A stretch of 64,000 nt of DNA from Terrimonas rubra (GCF_042686025.1 NZ_JBHUOZ010000001.1:1426001-1490000); one strand, 5' to 3'; counted from the first letter of the stretch, positions 25,360-34,533 are shown. Translations and numbers: made by a program. The notes: generated by a model not told the origin, from the letters alone.

Positions 25360-27135
25360 ATGTACGCGAACTGCCGGACTTATTTTTTATTGTTTTGCCT
25401 TTCATTCATAAGTATCATTCATTATGGACAGTCTCCGGCAACAGATAGCGTGGCCATACTTTCCGGGAAAATTTTAAAGAATATTGAGCAGGCGGATCAT
25501 GACAGTACCCGGTTAAAATTATTGAACGAGCTTATTGATCTGAATATGGAAAGCCGGCCCTCACTGGTGACAGACTGGGTAGCGCAAGGCGTAGTCATTG
25601 CACAAAAAAGAAATTACCCTGACAAAGAACTGGCTTTACAACTGAAAGAGCTCCGCGCATTAAATATACAGGGCCAGTTCACTACTACGCTGGCTAAAGC
25701 AAAAGCGTTAGAGCCTTTATTGAACAAGGTTGGTGTACCGCTTCAAAAAGCAGCTTTCCTGTTAAGTATTGGTAATGCCAATCAACGGACGGGCAATTAT
25801 GACCTGGCAGCAGCTTCTTTTACCGGGGCTATTGAGGTATGCGAAAAAAACAAGATCAGGGATATTGAAGTGCGGGCCGCCATGAACCTGGGCAACCTCT
25901 ACCAGTTTTTAAACCGTTATGAAGATATGTTGCAGCATCTGCAACGTACACTGCTGAAAGCGGAGAAGTATAACCTGGCAGAAGATATACCCATGATCAA
26001 ATTTAATATATCTAATGCGGAAGCGCATCTGAACAACTTTGGTAAAGCCATCGGGTATTTGCTGGAGGTATTGCCTTATTATCAGCAAACCGGTAATCAA
26101 CCTGCTTTAGGACTGATTTTTTCAAACCTTTCATGGTGTTATTTCAAGTCACAAAAAAAGGAACTTGCCCTGGAATATGCTTATAAAAGTCACGCTATAC
26201 GCACCAGTCTTAAAGATGAAGCCGGTTTAGCCCACCTGGAGTTTAATTTAGGTAAAATATTCCTGGATAATGCACAATACGATTCCTGCTTCAAATATGC
26301 CAGCTCTTCTTTACAAAAAAGCATGGCTTTAAAGTTGACAACGGATATAAGAGATAATTACGAAACCCTGGCCCTGCTCAATGAAAGGCAGGGTAATTTT
26401 GCAGAAGCTAATAAATACCTGCGGAAATATTATGAATGGAAAGATTCTATTTATATAAAAGAAAGAGATAAAACCCTGGAAAAGGAGTTGGTGAAATATA
26501 AAGCTTCAGCTACTGATAAAGTAAACAAGGATCTGGAAACTGCAAACCAAAAAACAAAAATATACCAGGTAATAATATTGATACTGGCAGGTATACTGGG
26601 TTATACCGTATTTAAATCGTTCTTCTCCCGGCAAAAAAGTAAAAAGCAGCAGCTAGAGAAGCATGGGGAAACAGTAGTCAGTGAAACCACCCTGCCGGCC
26701 GGTAACAACAACGTTATATTGCCTGCTTTTAAACCAGGAGAAAAAGAGCAGCTGCTAAAGGAAATTGATGGGTTAAAGGTGGAGAATGAAAAGATTGTAA
26801 AGGAGCTGCACACACAGAAATCTACAGATATCACGGCATTGCGTGATATGATATCCTCCAATAAGTTGCACTCAGATGCTTATTGGAATGAGTTCCTTTT
26901 ATTGTTTTCGAAAGTATATCCTTCCTTTTTTGAAAAAATGAAAGAGGAGTTTCCGGCATTAAACCAGAACGAACTGCGTATTTCGGCATTAATTAAGTTA
27001 AACCATAGCATTACAGATATGGCAAAGGCCCTGAATATTACAGTGGACAGTGCCAGGAAAGCCAGGTACCGGCTTTACAAAAAAATAGGTTTGTCTAACG
27101 ACCAGGAACTCATTGATACGATCATCCGCATCTAA
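25360..27135 (+). CDS. TPR sensor with one transmembrane helix and LuxR-like HTH
   Basis: 591 residues. A signal-like N-terminus (LLFCLSFISIIHYGQS) is followed by about seven TPR-type helical pairs up to residue ~390 (for example AAFLLSIGNANQRTGNYDLA and GLIFSNLSWCYFKSQKKELA). A coiled coil leads into a transmembrane helix (about 400-418, VIILILAGILGYTVF). A cytoplasmic coiled coil and a C-terminal helix-turn-helix follow (about 535-591, LRISALIKLNHSITDMAKAL, then VDSARKARYRLYKKIGLS). The layout implies periplasmic sensing of protein or ligand and direct cytoplasmic DNA binding, without a kinase. It lies between T9SS-secreted LamG proteins and may control them, which is inferred. Confidence 0.85.
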   Translation: MYANCRTYFLLFCLSFISIIHYGQSPATDSVAILSGKILKNIEQADHDSTRLKLLNELIDLNMESRPSLVTDWVAQGVVIAQKRNYPDKELALQLKELRALNIQGQFTTTLAKAKALEPLLNKVGVPLQKAAFLLSIGNANQRTGNYDLAAASFTGAIEVCEKNKIRDIEVRAAMNLGNLYQFLNRYEDMLQHLQRTLLKAEKYNLAEDIPMIKFNISNAEAHLNNFGKAIGYLLEVLPYYQQTGNQPALGLIFSNLSWCYFKSQKKELALEYAYKSHAIRTSLKDEAGLAHLEFNLGKIFLDNAQYDSCFKYASSSLQKSMALKLTTDIRDNYETLALLNERQGNFAEANKYLRKYYEWKDSIYIKERDKTLEKELVKYKASATDKVNKDLETANQKTKIYQVIILILAGILGYTVFKSFFSRQKSKKQQLEKHGETVVSETTLPAGNNNVILPAFKPGEKEQLLKEIDGLKVENEKIVKELHTQKSTDITALRDMISSNKLHSDAYWNEFLLLFSKVYPSFFEKMKEEFPALNQNELRISALIKLNHSITDMAKALNITVDSARKARYRLYKKIGLSNDQELIDTIIRI

Positions 27136-27649
27136 AATATTAGCTTTCAACGATAAACCGATCTAAAAAGGGGCTTTGTCCCTGATTTGTCCTGCCTTGT
27201 CACGCCTTTTTCCCGGCCTTATACGGTTGCAGCATAGTAGTTTTGATATCATTATGCTTGGTAAGAGAATAACGGAACAAGCCATCTATTTTCTCCCTTT
27301 TTTAACTGAATATCAGCCTACTTCTAAATCAACCAGCCCAAATGAAGATTTTTTGTGCTTCAATGGTCAGTTTTACCTGTTCCGGGTTTTATGTACCACC
27401 CCGGTTGGCGAACAACACCTTCAAACTCATCCGAAGCTGTAGTAAAGGTAATCCCAAGGTTTCGGGTCCCACTTCCCGGTCATCATCAACGGTGGCTTAT
27501 TTTTTTTGGGGGTCATATTATGTTCCGACACGAAATTTTAATATAAGCCCCAGCGTAAAGATTCTCCTAATTGGTCAATATAACTTATGCGTGCCGGTTT
27601 CTGCAAAAGCCGGTGAACCGGTATTTTAATATTTAAAAATCAATATATC
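27136..27649. other. Intergenic region, possibly with decayed sequence
   Basis: Overlapping open frames in all three forward frames (27176-27629) have no domain, no signal and no clear start, and none is favoured by codon use. The right end has GCCGGT and ACCGGT words forming a weak hairpin before the next gene. I see no reliable feature. Confidence 0.4.
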
Positions 27650-28870
27650 ATGTATAAAAAAATCTACTCCTTATTAATGCTTGTTTTCTTTGTAACCGGG
27701 AATGTTGATGCCCAAACTCAATTCTGGTCAGATAATTTTGAGGATGCGGGCTCACCTTCATCAGGCAGCCGGGTAACTTCAATTGCCGAATTTATCAGTT
27801 GTACTACTCCTACACTAGCTTATTTTAAAAGAACGACCGGGGCGGAAATAAGTCCGATCGTTTTTTCCGGTTTTTCAGGCACTAAATTTTGGGCAGCCAT
27901 GGATATTGATAGAGGCCCGGGATGCGGAGGCAATAATACCATTAGTGCAGCTCAGTCAATTACCTGGTCGGGAATTAATATTACAGGAAAAACAGGAATG
28001 ACTTTCAGGGGGTTGTTTGGAGCAAATTCCACAGCCATATTCCAAGGCTTACCCTTTCTTCCGTCTGCGGATTCAATGGCTGTTTCCTATCGTATTGATG
28101 GAGGTGCCTGGATCAAAATTGTGGGTGTTCATTGTAATGACAATACGGCGAATGGAGGCACAGTTGGTTTTGATCTGAACGGTGACAGGATAGGGGATGG
28201 AGGCGCCAATACTTTAGGAAATACCTTGTCCGAGATAACTGCTAATATTCCGGGTACCGGAAACACGCTGGACCTGCGTTTTAATATTTTTCTTAACAAC
28301 CAGCAACCGGGAGCTATGGCATTTGATAATTTCCGCCTGTTTTCTTCCTCCTCACTACCGGTCACCTGGGCATCTTTTACGGCCGGCAAGCAAGGTGATC
28401 ATATTGCGCTTGACTGGAGTACAGCCACAGAGCAAAACACAAAGGAGTTTGTGGTGCAACACAAAACAGGAACAGGTAACTGGAATAATATAGCTGTTAT
28501 CTCTGCTGCAGGGAACAGTAACGCACTCCGTAATTATAACTATACACACCTGTACCCGGTTAACGGTGTTAATTATTACCGCATTCAACAAACAGACCTG
28601 GATGAGAAAAGCAGTTTTACAGATATTCAGCTGGTGAAGTTTACTAACAGTTCTCCGGCCTTTGTTATAAAAGAAAACCCGGTAGTAAACGGGATCATAA
28701 AAGTGCAACTTCACCAACCGGCCGATTTATTTCTTTACGATATGCAGGGGCGTTTAATATGGCAGCAGCAGCAGGCCAGTGGTTTAATATCCATTCCTGT
28801 ACAAAGGAACCCCGCAGGACTTTATACATTAAGAACAAAGGATGATAGTAAAAAGATCGTGTTGCAATAG
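27650..28870 (+). CDS. Secreted T9SS sorting-domain protein without LamG
   Basis: 406 residues with a signal peptide (LLMLVFFVTGNVDAQTQ). The N-terminal ~220 residues (FWSDNFEDAGSPSSGSRV, MAVSYRIDGGAWIKIVGV, TLDLRFNIFLNNQQPGAMAF, FDNFRLF) look like a beta-sandwich of the MAM/cleaved-adhesin kind. The linker starts LPVTWASFTAGKQGDHIALD and closely parallels the one in the LamG protein at 22412. A C-terminal T9SS signal (NPVVNGIIKVQLHQPADLFL to YTLRTKDDSKKIVLQ) ends the chain. It is probably exported by T9SS; ligand binding is inferred. A strong terminator follows. Confidence 0.82.
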   Translation: MYKKIYSLLMLVFFVTGNVDAQTQFWSDNFEDAGSPSSGSRVTSIAEFISCTTPTLAYFKRTTGAEISPIVFSGFSGTKFWAAMDIDRGPGCGGNNTISAAQSITWSGINITGKTGMTFRGLFGANSTAIFQGLPFLPSADSMAVSYRIDGGAWIKIVGVHCNDNTANGGTVGFDLNGDRIGDGGANTLGNTLSEITANIPGTGNTLDLRFNIFLNNQQPGAMAFDNFRLFSSSSLPVTWASFTAGKQGDHIALDWSTATEQNTKEFVVQHKTGTGNWNNIAVISAAGNSNALRNYNYTHLYPVNGVNYYRIQQTDLDEKSSFTDIQLVKFTNSSPAFVIKENPVVNGIIKVQLHQPADLFLYDMQGRLIWQQQQASGLISIPVQRNPAGLYTLRTKDDSKKIVLQ

Positions 28871-28900
28871 ATAATCAGCTAAAAAATATCATTGAAATGG

Positions 28901-28930
28901 AAGAGCCCGGTATTTTGATCGGGCTCTTTT
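28901..28930 (+). terminator. Rho-independent terminator
   Basis: AAGAGCCCG (28901-28909) pairs with CGGGCTCTT (28920-28928), followed by Ts. It serves the T9SS gene just upstream. Confidence 0.85.
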
Positions 28931-29091
28931 CACAGATGCAGTTCGGCAATGAACTGCTTTTTTGTATAAATATTTTTACAGGTTACCAGTAATCATATTC
29001 CTAAAAAATATTTACAAAACTGAAAATTAGTATATTATATATTTTAAATATTTATTTATTTTGTTGTCTTAATCAAGCCAACTTAACCATT

Positions 29092-30345
29092 ATGCAAAAA
29101 AAAATCCTGGTGTTTTTCACCTCGCTCTGCCTTTCTTATACTTCCTTCTCTCAAAGTTCCTTACAGTTTGATGCATCTGCCCAGCAATATGTTCAAATAG
29201 GCAATGCCATGAATACAGTATTGGCAGGAACCAATACCATAACAGCGGAAGCCTGGGTGTACATGACAGCCCGCCCTTTTCTTCCCACTATTGTGGGAAA
29301 TTATACAAGCGGCACGATGCAGTTCCTGCTGCGGGTTGATAATGACCGACCGGCTTTTTGGATCAGTAATGGTGCATTAAGGTCGGTGAACGGAAGTACA
29401 GTGGTGCCTTTAAATACCTGGACACACCTTGCTGGTGTTTGGGATGGAAGTGAGCTAAGGGTATATATTAATGGGGTACTGGACGGCACCGCAACTATAA
29501 CGGGTGGCACCCTGGTATCGTCGGCTAACCCCGTACGTATAGGGGCCAATCTTTTGAGTGAGGCCTTTACCGGGCGAATAGACGAAGTAAGGATATGGAG
29601 AACAGCCAGGACCGGTGCCCAAATTGCCGCATCCATGAACACTTGTTATATTGGTACTACCAGCCCGAATTTGCTGGCTAATTATAATTTTGAAGAAGGA
29701 AGTGGTACTACTGTTACAGACAGAACAGGCCACGGTTATAACGGTTCCTTTGTAAATGCTCCCACCTGGAACGTCGGGGTTACCTGTGCCATTACTTTGC
29801 CGGTAAGTTTTACGGGTATTCATGCGGAAAACAAAACTAACGGGGTATCAGTATCATGGGAAGTGGGTATGGAACAGGATATCCTGCGTTATGTGGTTGA
29901 AAGATCTGCTGACGGTAATACTTTCTCGCCCATTGGTTATGTAAATGCTGCAGGTGCTTCGGTTTATTCATTCCAGGATACAGAACCGTGGACAAACGCT
30001 GTTTATTACAGGATCAAATCAGAAGAGTTATCGGGCATTGCAAAATATTCATCTGTTGTTAAAGTAGTTGATACAAATACAAAACCAGCTATTACTATTG
30101 CTCCTAACCCGGCAAACGGAGGGCGGTTAAACCTGCAGTTATTGAATAAACCCGCAGGTAAGTATACGGCAAGGATAGTAGACCTGTCAGGTAAAGTACA
30201 GTTTAGCCAAACCATTCAGCAAACGGGTTCAAATAGTGTGTTTAACCTCGTATTGCCGTCAGGGCTTACTGCCGGTATGTATATATTACAAGTTACCAAT
30301 GGTAATAAACAGACCGAGAACTGTAAGTTTTATTACCAACCCTAA
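29092..30345 (+). CDS. Secreted LamG protein with T9SS sorting domain
   Basis: 417 residues with a signal peptide (VFFTSLCLSYTSFSQSS). One LamG_3 domain (about 20-235) opens with LQFDASAQQYVQIGNAMNTV and contains TITAEAWVYM, LNTWTHLAGVWDGSELRVYI and GRIDEVRIWRTAR. A fibronectin-like linker (LPVSFTGIHAENKTNGVSVS) follows, then a T9SS C-terminal signal (IAPNPANGGRLNLQLL to GMYILQVTNGNKQTENCKFY). It shares its architecture with the protein at 22412, having one LamG instead of two. It probably binds glycans or matrix outside the cell. The AT-rich leader carries a TTATTTTG box near the expected minus-7 position. Confidence 0.87.
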   Translation: MQKKILVFFTSLCLSYTSFSQSSLQFDASAQQYVQIGNAMNTVLAGTNTITAEAWVYMTARPFLPTIVGNYTSGTMQFLLRVDNDRPAFWISNGALRSVNGSTVVPLNTWTHLAGVWDGSELRVYINGVLDGTATITGGTLVSSANPVRIGANLLSEAFTGRIDEVRIWRTARTGAQIAASMNTCYIGTTSPNLLANYNFEEGSGTTVTDRTGHGYNGSFVNAPTWNVGVTCAITLPVSFTGIHAENKTNGVSVSWEVGMEQDILRYVVERSADGNTFSPIGYVNAAGASVYSFQDTEPWTNAVYYRIKSEELSGIAKYSSVVKVVDTNTKPAITIAPNPANGGRLNLQLLNKPAGKYTARIVDLSGKVQFSQTIQQTGSNSVFNLVLPSGLTAGMYILQVTNGNKQTENCKFYYQP

Positions 30346-30368
30346 AGAATATTTTATAATTATTGTGT

Positions 30369-30399
30369 AAAGGTTTTCAGTTTGCTGAAAACCTTTTTT
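30369..30399 (+). terminator. Rho-independent terminator
   Basis: AAAGGTTTTCAG (30369-30380) pairs with CTGAAAACCTTT (30385-30396) around a 4-nt loop, then Ts. Confidence 0.9.
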
Positions 30400-30538
30400 G
30401 TTGATGGCTCATCATGATTATAATCCGGTTACACTATATTTTAGTTTTTATTGAAATTTTTGTTTTAATTGCTGATGCTGCTTCGGGTATCAGCAATTGA
30501 ATGTTCACGGATAAACTATGCTATAAACTTTATAAAAC

Positions 30539-30856
30539 ATGAAAAGAAATAACATACAGATTAAGACTATTCTTATTGCATTAATCGTACTGGTAACTTC
30601 CTGCGCAGGCAATAAACAACCGTCCGACCTTTCCTGGTATCAGGGCCAGGTAATAGAACAACTGGTAGAAGAAGACAGCGCTGTTTACCGGGTACAGATC
30701 GGCATTATGGCCTCCTCTTTCTGGCTGGATAAAGAAAATGAAGACTTTAAAAAAGACCTCTCCCTGTTACAGGAAAGTTTACAGGATAAAAAGAAACTGG
30801 ATATCGGGGTGGAAAAAGAAACCAATAAGATCAGGGTGGTTAAAGCCACCAGGTAG
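30539..30856 (+). CDS. Small lipoprotein of unknown function
   Basis: 105 residues. The signal (IKTILIALIVLVTSCAGNKQ) has a lipobox VTSC with Cys at about residue 21. The mature ~84 residues are charged and mostly helical in the second half (ENEDFKKDLSLLQESLQDKK), ending in a short strand with basic residues. No family is recognised. It is likely anchored in the periplasm or outer membrane. It lies alone, 80 bp before a glyoxalase-like gene on the same strand. Confidence 0.72.
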   Translation: MKRNNIQIKTILIALIVLVTSCAGNKQPSDLSWYQGQVIEQLVEEDSAVYRVQIGIMASSFWLDKENEDFKKDLSLLQESLQDKKKLDIGVEKETNKIRVVKATR

Positions 30857-30935
30857 GGCAGGCGGCAAATAACAGGTGGTGGAGCTGTAGGTCACCTTGG
30901 CATGATTACTGTCCCTTTTTCCCAAATACAGCAAT

Positions 30936-31334
30936 ATGAAAGCAAAAAAAATATGGGCTAATTTCAGTGTGAAAGACGCTGAGCGTACCCGCCGTTTTTA
31001 TGCCGTATTAGGCTTTACACCCTCCGGCATGAACAGCTATCCTAAGCTGGCCAGTTTCCTGTTTGGGGACGATGATTTTGTGATCCATTTTTTTGAGGAG
31101 GGTTCGCAAATAGATGAATATTTAAAACCAGGCGGCAATAATAACAGTGAAATTATTTTTACCATTTCTGCGGAAACAGAAACAGAAGTGAACGAATGGG
31201 GCCGTAAGGTAAAAGAAGCGGGTGGTACTGTTTTAACCGAGGCCGGAAGGGATAAGGCCGGTTATTATGGTTTTGCGTTTGCGGATCCGGATGGACATAC
31301 ATTTAATATATTATTGATGGAAGCGGGCATGTGA
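30936..31334 (+). CDS. VOC (glyoxalase/bleomycin-resistance) family protein
   Basis: 132 residues of the vicinal-oxygen-chelate fold. The start KKIWANFSVKDAERTRRFYAVLGF and the end YGFAFADPDGHTFNILLMEA are the paired beta-alpha-beta-beta-beta modules. Glu and His residues at metal-site positions (for example H in GHTFNIL) are plausible, but the enzyme or resistance activity cannot be named. It is cytoplasmic, with no signal peptide. A perfect terminator hairpin follows at 31368. Confidence 0.87.
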   Translation: MKAKKIWANFSVKDAERTRRFYAVLGFTPSGMNSYPKLASFLFGDDDFVIHFFEEGSQIDEYLKPGGNNNSEIIFTISAETETEVNEWGRKVKEAGGTVLTEAGRDKAGYYGFAFADPDGHTFNILLMEAGM

Positions 31335-31367
31335 TGAAATTATTCTTCAGCAGGATTGCTTCTGGAA

Positions 31368-31397
31368 AAAAAGTAACAAGCGCGCTTGTTACTTTTT
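31368..31397. terminator. Rho-independent terminator, symmetrical
   Basis: AAGTAACAAG (31371-31380) pairs with CTTGTTACTT (31385-31394) around loop CGCG. A- and T-runs on both sides would allow function in either direction. Confidence 0.9.
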
Positions 31398-31538
31398 CTT
31401 TTTACGGTATTACAACTTATCATACAGGGCTTTTTTGCCATGCTCATTGTATTTTCATTATTTCATCTTGTATAACCAAAAGTTCTGTTAAACCGGTTGC
31501 TTCGGGAACTATCGTCAATTTATCGGGAACTTCAGGCA

Positions 31539-31569
31539 TTGCCAGTGCCACGTACTAAAAATACTTTTA
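31539..31569 (+). promoter_or_regulatory. Candidate promoter of the spondin-domain lipoprotein
   Basis: TTG (31539-31541), a 20-bp spacer and TACTTTTA (31562-31569) fit the TAnnTTTG pattern with one mismatch. It supports the ATG at 31602 over an upstream in-frame start at 31497. Confidence 0.45.
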
Positions 31570-31601
31570 CTGTTCATAATATAACACCTAAAATAATTTT
31601 T

Positions 31602-32900
31602 ATGAGCAGCACAAAAACACTGATAAAACGTCCTGCCGGGAGTTTTATCCTATTACTCTCGTTTATTATACTGGCAGCATCGTGTAAAAAAAATAATTCA
31701 ATGAATCCCGAACAGGGAACTATAACTATTGAAAATGTATTGAACAGTAAACCGCTTGTACAGTCCGGTACTTTTAAGGGCAACGGTACGCCGCCTGTTA
31801 TTTTCCCGGGACAGTCAATAAGTTTTAGCTTTTACGCGGGCCCCGGCCAGGCATTGAGTTTTGCTACGATGTATGGCTGGAGTAACGATCTGTTTTTTGC
31901 TCCCGAAAATCCCGGTATAAAACTATATGATGATGCCGGTAAGCCGTTTACAGGTGACGTATCGGCACAGGTAAAATTATGGGATAACGGTACCCGCATT
32001 AACCAGGCGCCGGGTATGAATGTAACGCATCCGGGTGTTGCGGAAACATCACCTAAGCCGGTTACCGAAGTTACAGGTACCGATGCGCAGGGAAACAATT
32101 ACCTGCCCGCATCACAGTTGTTAAAAGCAAGCCTCGCCTATGATGGTAATTCAAAGTTTACCGTTACGTTAATGAATAATTCGGGCGGAACATTAAATGA
32201 AACTCCCTTTAGTCCCGGTGTTTGGACCATTTCTTATAACGTAGGCGGTACTTTACAAAATGCAATGCCCATATATACTAAAGGCCAGCTGAGTGTAAAC
32301 GGGCTTACCAATATTGCCGAAATGGGTGATAATACAATGCTCAGCACTTACCTTACCGGGATGACGGGTATTTTTACCCCACTTTCTCCTGTGTTGGTTG
32401 TTGTATATAATGGTAATCCGTTTTATAAAACAGGTGAAAAAGACCGGGGTGAAGGGCTTAAAGAACTGGCACAAATGGGCAATGCCGATATACTGGCTGC
32501 AGCATTGCGTACAAAAGCAGGCGTTAAACAGGTATATGTACTGAAGGAGCCTGCAACTACTGTACTATTACCTAAAATAGGGGATAAATCCGGTGGAAAA
32601 GTTTCTCAACAGCTGAACCTGGCCCAGGGAGACCGCGTTGCAGTAGCTACCATGTATGGCTTTAGCAAAGACTGGTTTTTTGCCACAAGAGGAAATGGTA
32701 TTGGTATGGAAGATATCAAAAACAGTGACCTGTCTTCACTAATGGGATTGTTTGACAATGGTACGGCACTTGACCTGTTTCCGGGTGCCAGTGGCATGGC
32801 CCCGGCAGAAACAAAACCCATACAGGAAGTTGCTAACCCGAATGTGTATACAACACTGCCACCGGTTAACCAGATGATAAAAGTCACTTTTAATAAATAA
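31602..32900 (+). CDS. Lipoprotein with two spondin-N-like domains
   Basis: 432 residues from ATG 31602. The signal ends in a lipobox (LAASCKKN, Cys about residue 27). The first spondin_N-like domain (about 38-215) holds SFATMYGWSNDLFFAPENPG, VKLWDNGTRINQAPG and ETSPKPVTEV. The second (about 225-432) repeats the pattern as VAVATMYGFSKDWFFATRGN, MGLFDNGTALDLFPG and AETKPIQEV. Spondin-N domains are known from animal matrix proteins and from bacterial surface lipoproteins. A surface role in adhesion is possible but unproven. A terminator follows directly. Confidence 0.85.
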   Translation: MSSTKTLIKRPAGSFILLLSFIILAASCKKNNSMNPEQGTITIENVLNSKPLVQSGTFKGNGTPPVIFPGQSISFSFYAGPGQALSFATMYGWSNDLFFAPENPGIKLYDDAGKPFTGDVSAQVKLWDNGTRINQAPGMNVTHPGVAETSPKPVTEVTGTDAQGNNYLPASQLLKASLAYDGNSKFTVTLMNNSGGTLNETPFSPGVWTISYNVGGTLQNAMPIYTKGQLSVNGLTNIAEMGDNTMLSTYLTGMTGIFTPLSPVLVVVYNGNPFYKTGEKDRGEGLKELAQMGNADILAAALRTKAGVKQVYVLKEPATTVLLPKIGDKSGGKVSQQLNLAQGDRVAVATMYGFSKDWFFATRGNGIGMEDIKNSDLSSLMGLFDNGTALDLFPGASGMAPAETKPIQEVANPNVYTTLPPVNQMIKVTFNK

Positions 32901-32907
32901 TAATAGT

Positions 32908-32954
32908 AAGGGTAACAGGTTCTTACCATCACACTTACAACCTGTTACCCTTTT
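32908..32954 (+). terminator. Rho-independent terminator
   Basis: AAGGGTAACAGGTT (32908-32921) pairs exactly with AACCTGTTACCCTT (32939-32952) around a 17-nt loop, then Ts. Confidence 0.85.
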
Positions 32955-33042
32955 CCTGATCATTTTTGATAATTATAAAATATTAACCCGGTAAACAGGC
33001 AGTAAATAAGGGAATGATTTGTGAAGCCGAAAAAGTACTTTT

Positions 33043-33891
33043 ATGTGCATGGAGCTATTATTTGAAGATAAAAAAACCGAAGGATTTCTGCTGGTGCATA
33101 AAGACAATCCGGGGTTGAGAGGCGAAGGAATACTAAAAAACACTACTGTTAACACCATTGTGTATAATAAAAACAGCAGCCAGAAAGTATGGGTAGATGA
33201 GGTACCGTATGAGTTTGAACGCAATACGGTACTTACACTTATGGCAAACCAGCATTTTGTATTTGAACGGCCGGAGTTGCTTATTGCATGGCAGTTTAAC
33301 CGGGAGTTTTATTGCATAGTAGATCATGATGTGGAAGTGGGATGTGTGGGGTTTATTTTTTACGGAACACGTCAGCCGCTGTTTACCAATCTTTCGCATG
33401 AGGATATACAGGAAGTAAATATAATAGAGCATTTATGTGAGTCGGATATGCAGGTAAAGGACAGAATGCAGGGCGAAATGTTACGTACCTTACTTAAAAG
33501 ACTGATCATAAGTATTACACGTATTGCCCGGAAGGCCTGCGATCATTCAGATCTTTCCGATGATAAACTGGATATGATCCGGATGTTTAACCTTTTAGTA
33601 GAGGGACATTATAAAAATGAACACGAAGTACAATTTTATGCCCAGGCATTGAATAAGTCACCCAAAACGCTCACTAACTTATTTGCTATGCTTGGAGTGC
33701 CGGCCCCCTCCAGGCTGATCAAGGAGAGGATCATACTGGAAGCGAAACGGTATCTGCAATACACAGATAAAACAGCCAAGGAAATTGCCTATTCTTTAGG
33801 CTTTACAAGTCCTGCCCATTTCAGCAGGTTTTTTAAACAACATACCGGTAATAATATTACTGTTTATAAACGTAATGATCGTATCGTATAA
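33043..33891 (+). CDS. AraC family transcriptional regulator
   Basis: 282 residues; ATG 33049 is an alternative start, because a TACTTTTA minus-7-like box overlaps the first ATG. The N-terminal half is a cupin-like sensor (NTVLTLMANQHFVFERPELL, WQFNREFYCIVDHDVE). The C-terminal ~100 residues carry the AraC pair of helix-turn-helices: VQFYAQALNKSPKTLTNLFA, then KEIAYSLGFTSPAHFSRFFK. The peroxiredoxin gene begins 18 bp after the stop on the same strand, so the two are probably co-transcribed and the regulator may respond to redox stress. This is inferred. Confidence 0.88.
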   Translation: MCMELLFEDKKTEGFLLVHKDNPGLRGEGILKNTTVNTIVYNKNSSQKVWVDEVPYEFERNTVLTLMANQHFVFERPELLIAWQFNREFYCIVDHDVEVGCVGFIFYGTRQPLFTNLSHEDIQEVNIIEHLCESDMQVKDRMQGEMLRTLLKRLIISITRIARKACDHSDLSDDKLDMIRMFNLLVEGHYKNEHEVQFYAQALNKSPKTLTNLFAMLGVPAPSRLIKERIILEAKRYLQYTDKTAKEIAYSLGFTSPAHFSRFFKQHTGNNITVYKRNDRIV

Positions 33892-33909
33892 AAAATTTAA
33901 TAGTATACA

Positions 33910-34533
33910 ATGAAACAAATGATAACTTATTTATTGGCAGCATTTTTTACTTTTTCAACGGTGCATGATGCAGCGGCTCAGGACAGGTTCCCGGAAAAAC
34001 CGGAAGATATTTCTCCTTTATTGATAGGTGAACAGGTGCCTGCTGTTATGCTGAGCGATGCCTCCGGCAAAACCATTGATTTGAAAGCGGCCATTGCAGC
34101 CAAACCCACCATTCTTATTTTTTATCGTGGTGGCTGGTGTCCCTATTGTAATATTCAATTATCAGGTTTACAGCAAATAGAGGAAGAACTGAGTAATACC
34201 GGCTACCAGGTTATTGCGGTAAGTACCGATAAGCCTGAAAATCTTCAGAAAAGTATAACGAAGGATAAGCTGGCTTATACGCTGCTTTCCGATGCGGATC
34301 TTACACTGGCAAAGCAAATGGGTATAGCTTATGTTGCCCCGCAGCAGTATAGTAAAATAATAACTGAAGGTTCGGGTGGAAAAAATACGGAGAAACTTTT
34401 ACCGGTACCATCTGTTTTTATTTTGAATAAAAAAGGAGAAATACGTTTTGAATATATTGAGCCGGATTTTAAAAAACGTATCAGCAAAGATTTGTTACGT
34501 GCGGTAGCATTGGCTTTATACAAAGAATTATAG
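33910..34533 (+). CDS. Exported peroxiredoxin-like (AhpC/TSA) protein
   Basis: 207 residues with a signal peptide (YLLAAFFTFSTVHDAAAQ). A thioredoxin fold follows, with the redox motif FYRGGWCPYCNIQLSGLQQI (WCPYC near residue 80) as in AhpC/TSA and Redoxin families. VPSVFILNKKGEIRFEYIEP is the usual second half with the cis-Pro region. It probably reduces peroxides or disulfides in the periplasm. It is linked to the AraC gene by an 18-bp gap and has no other partner. Confidence 0.87.
   Translation: MKQMITYLLAAFFTFSTVHDAAAQDRFPEKPEDISPLLIGEQVPAVMLSDASGKTIDLKAAIAAKPTILIFYRGGWCPYCNIQLSGLQQIEEELSNTGYQVIAVSTDKPENLQKSITKDKLAYTLLSDADLTLAKQMGIAYVAPQQYSKIITEGSGGKNTEKLLPVPSVFILNKKGEIRFEYIEPDFKKRISKDLLRAVALALYKEL

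Noticed and set aside
27176..27629. Three overlapping open frames after the TPR-HTH gene, considered as a decayed gene
   Set aside because: No frame continues coherently, and no domain or parental gene could be recognised on either strand.
31331..31558. Open frame overlapping the VOC gene stop
   Set aside because: It spans a perfect terminator hairpin and most of the spondin gene promoter, so translation is unlikely.
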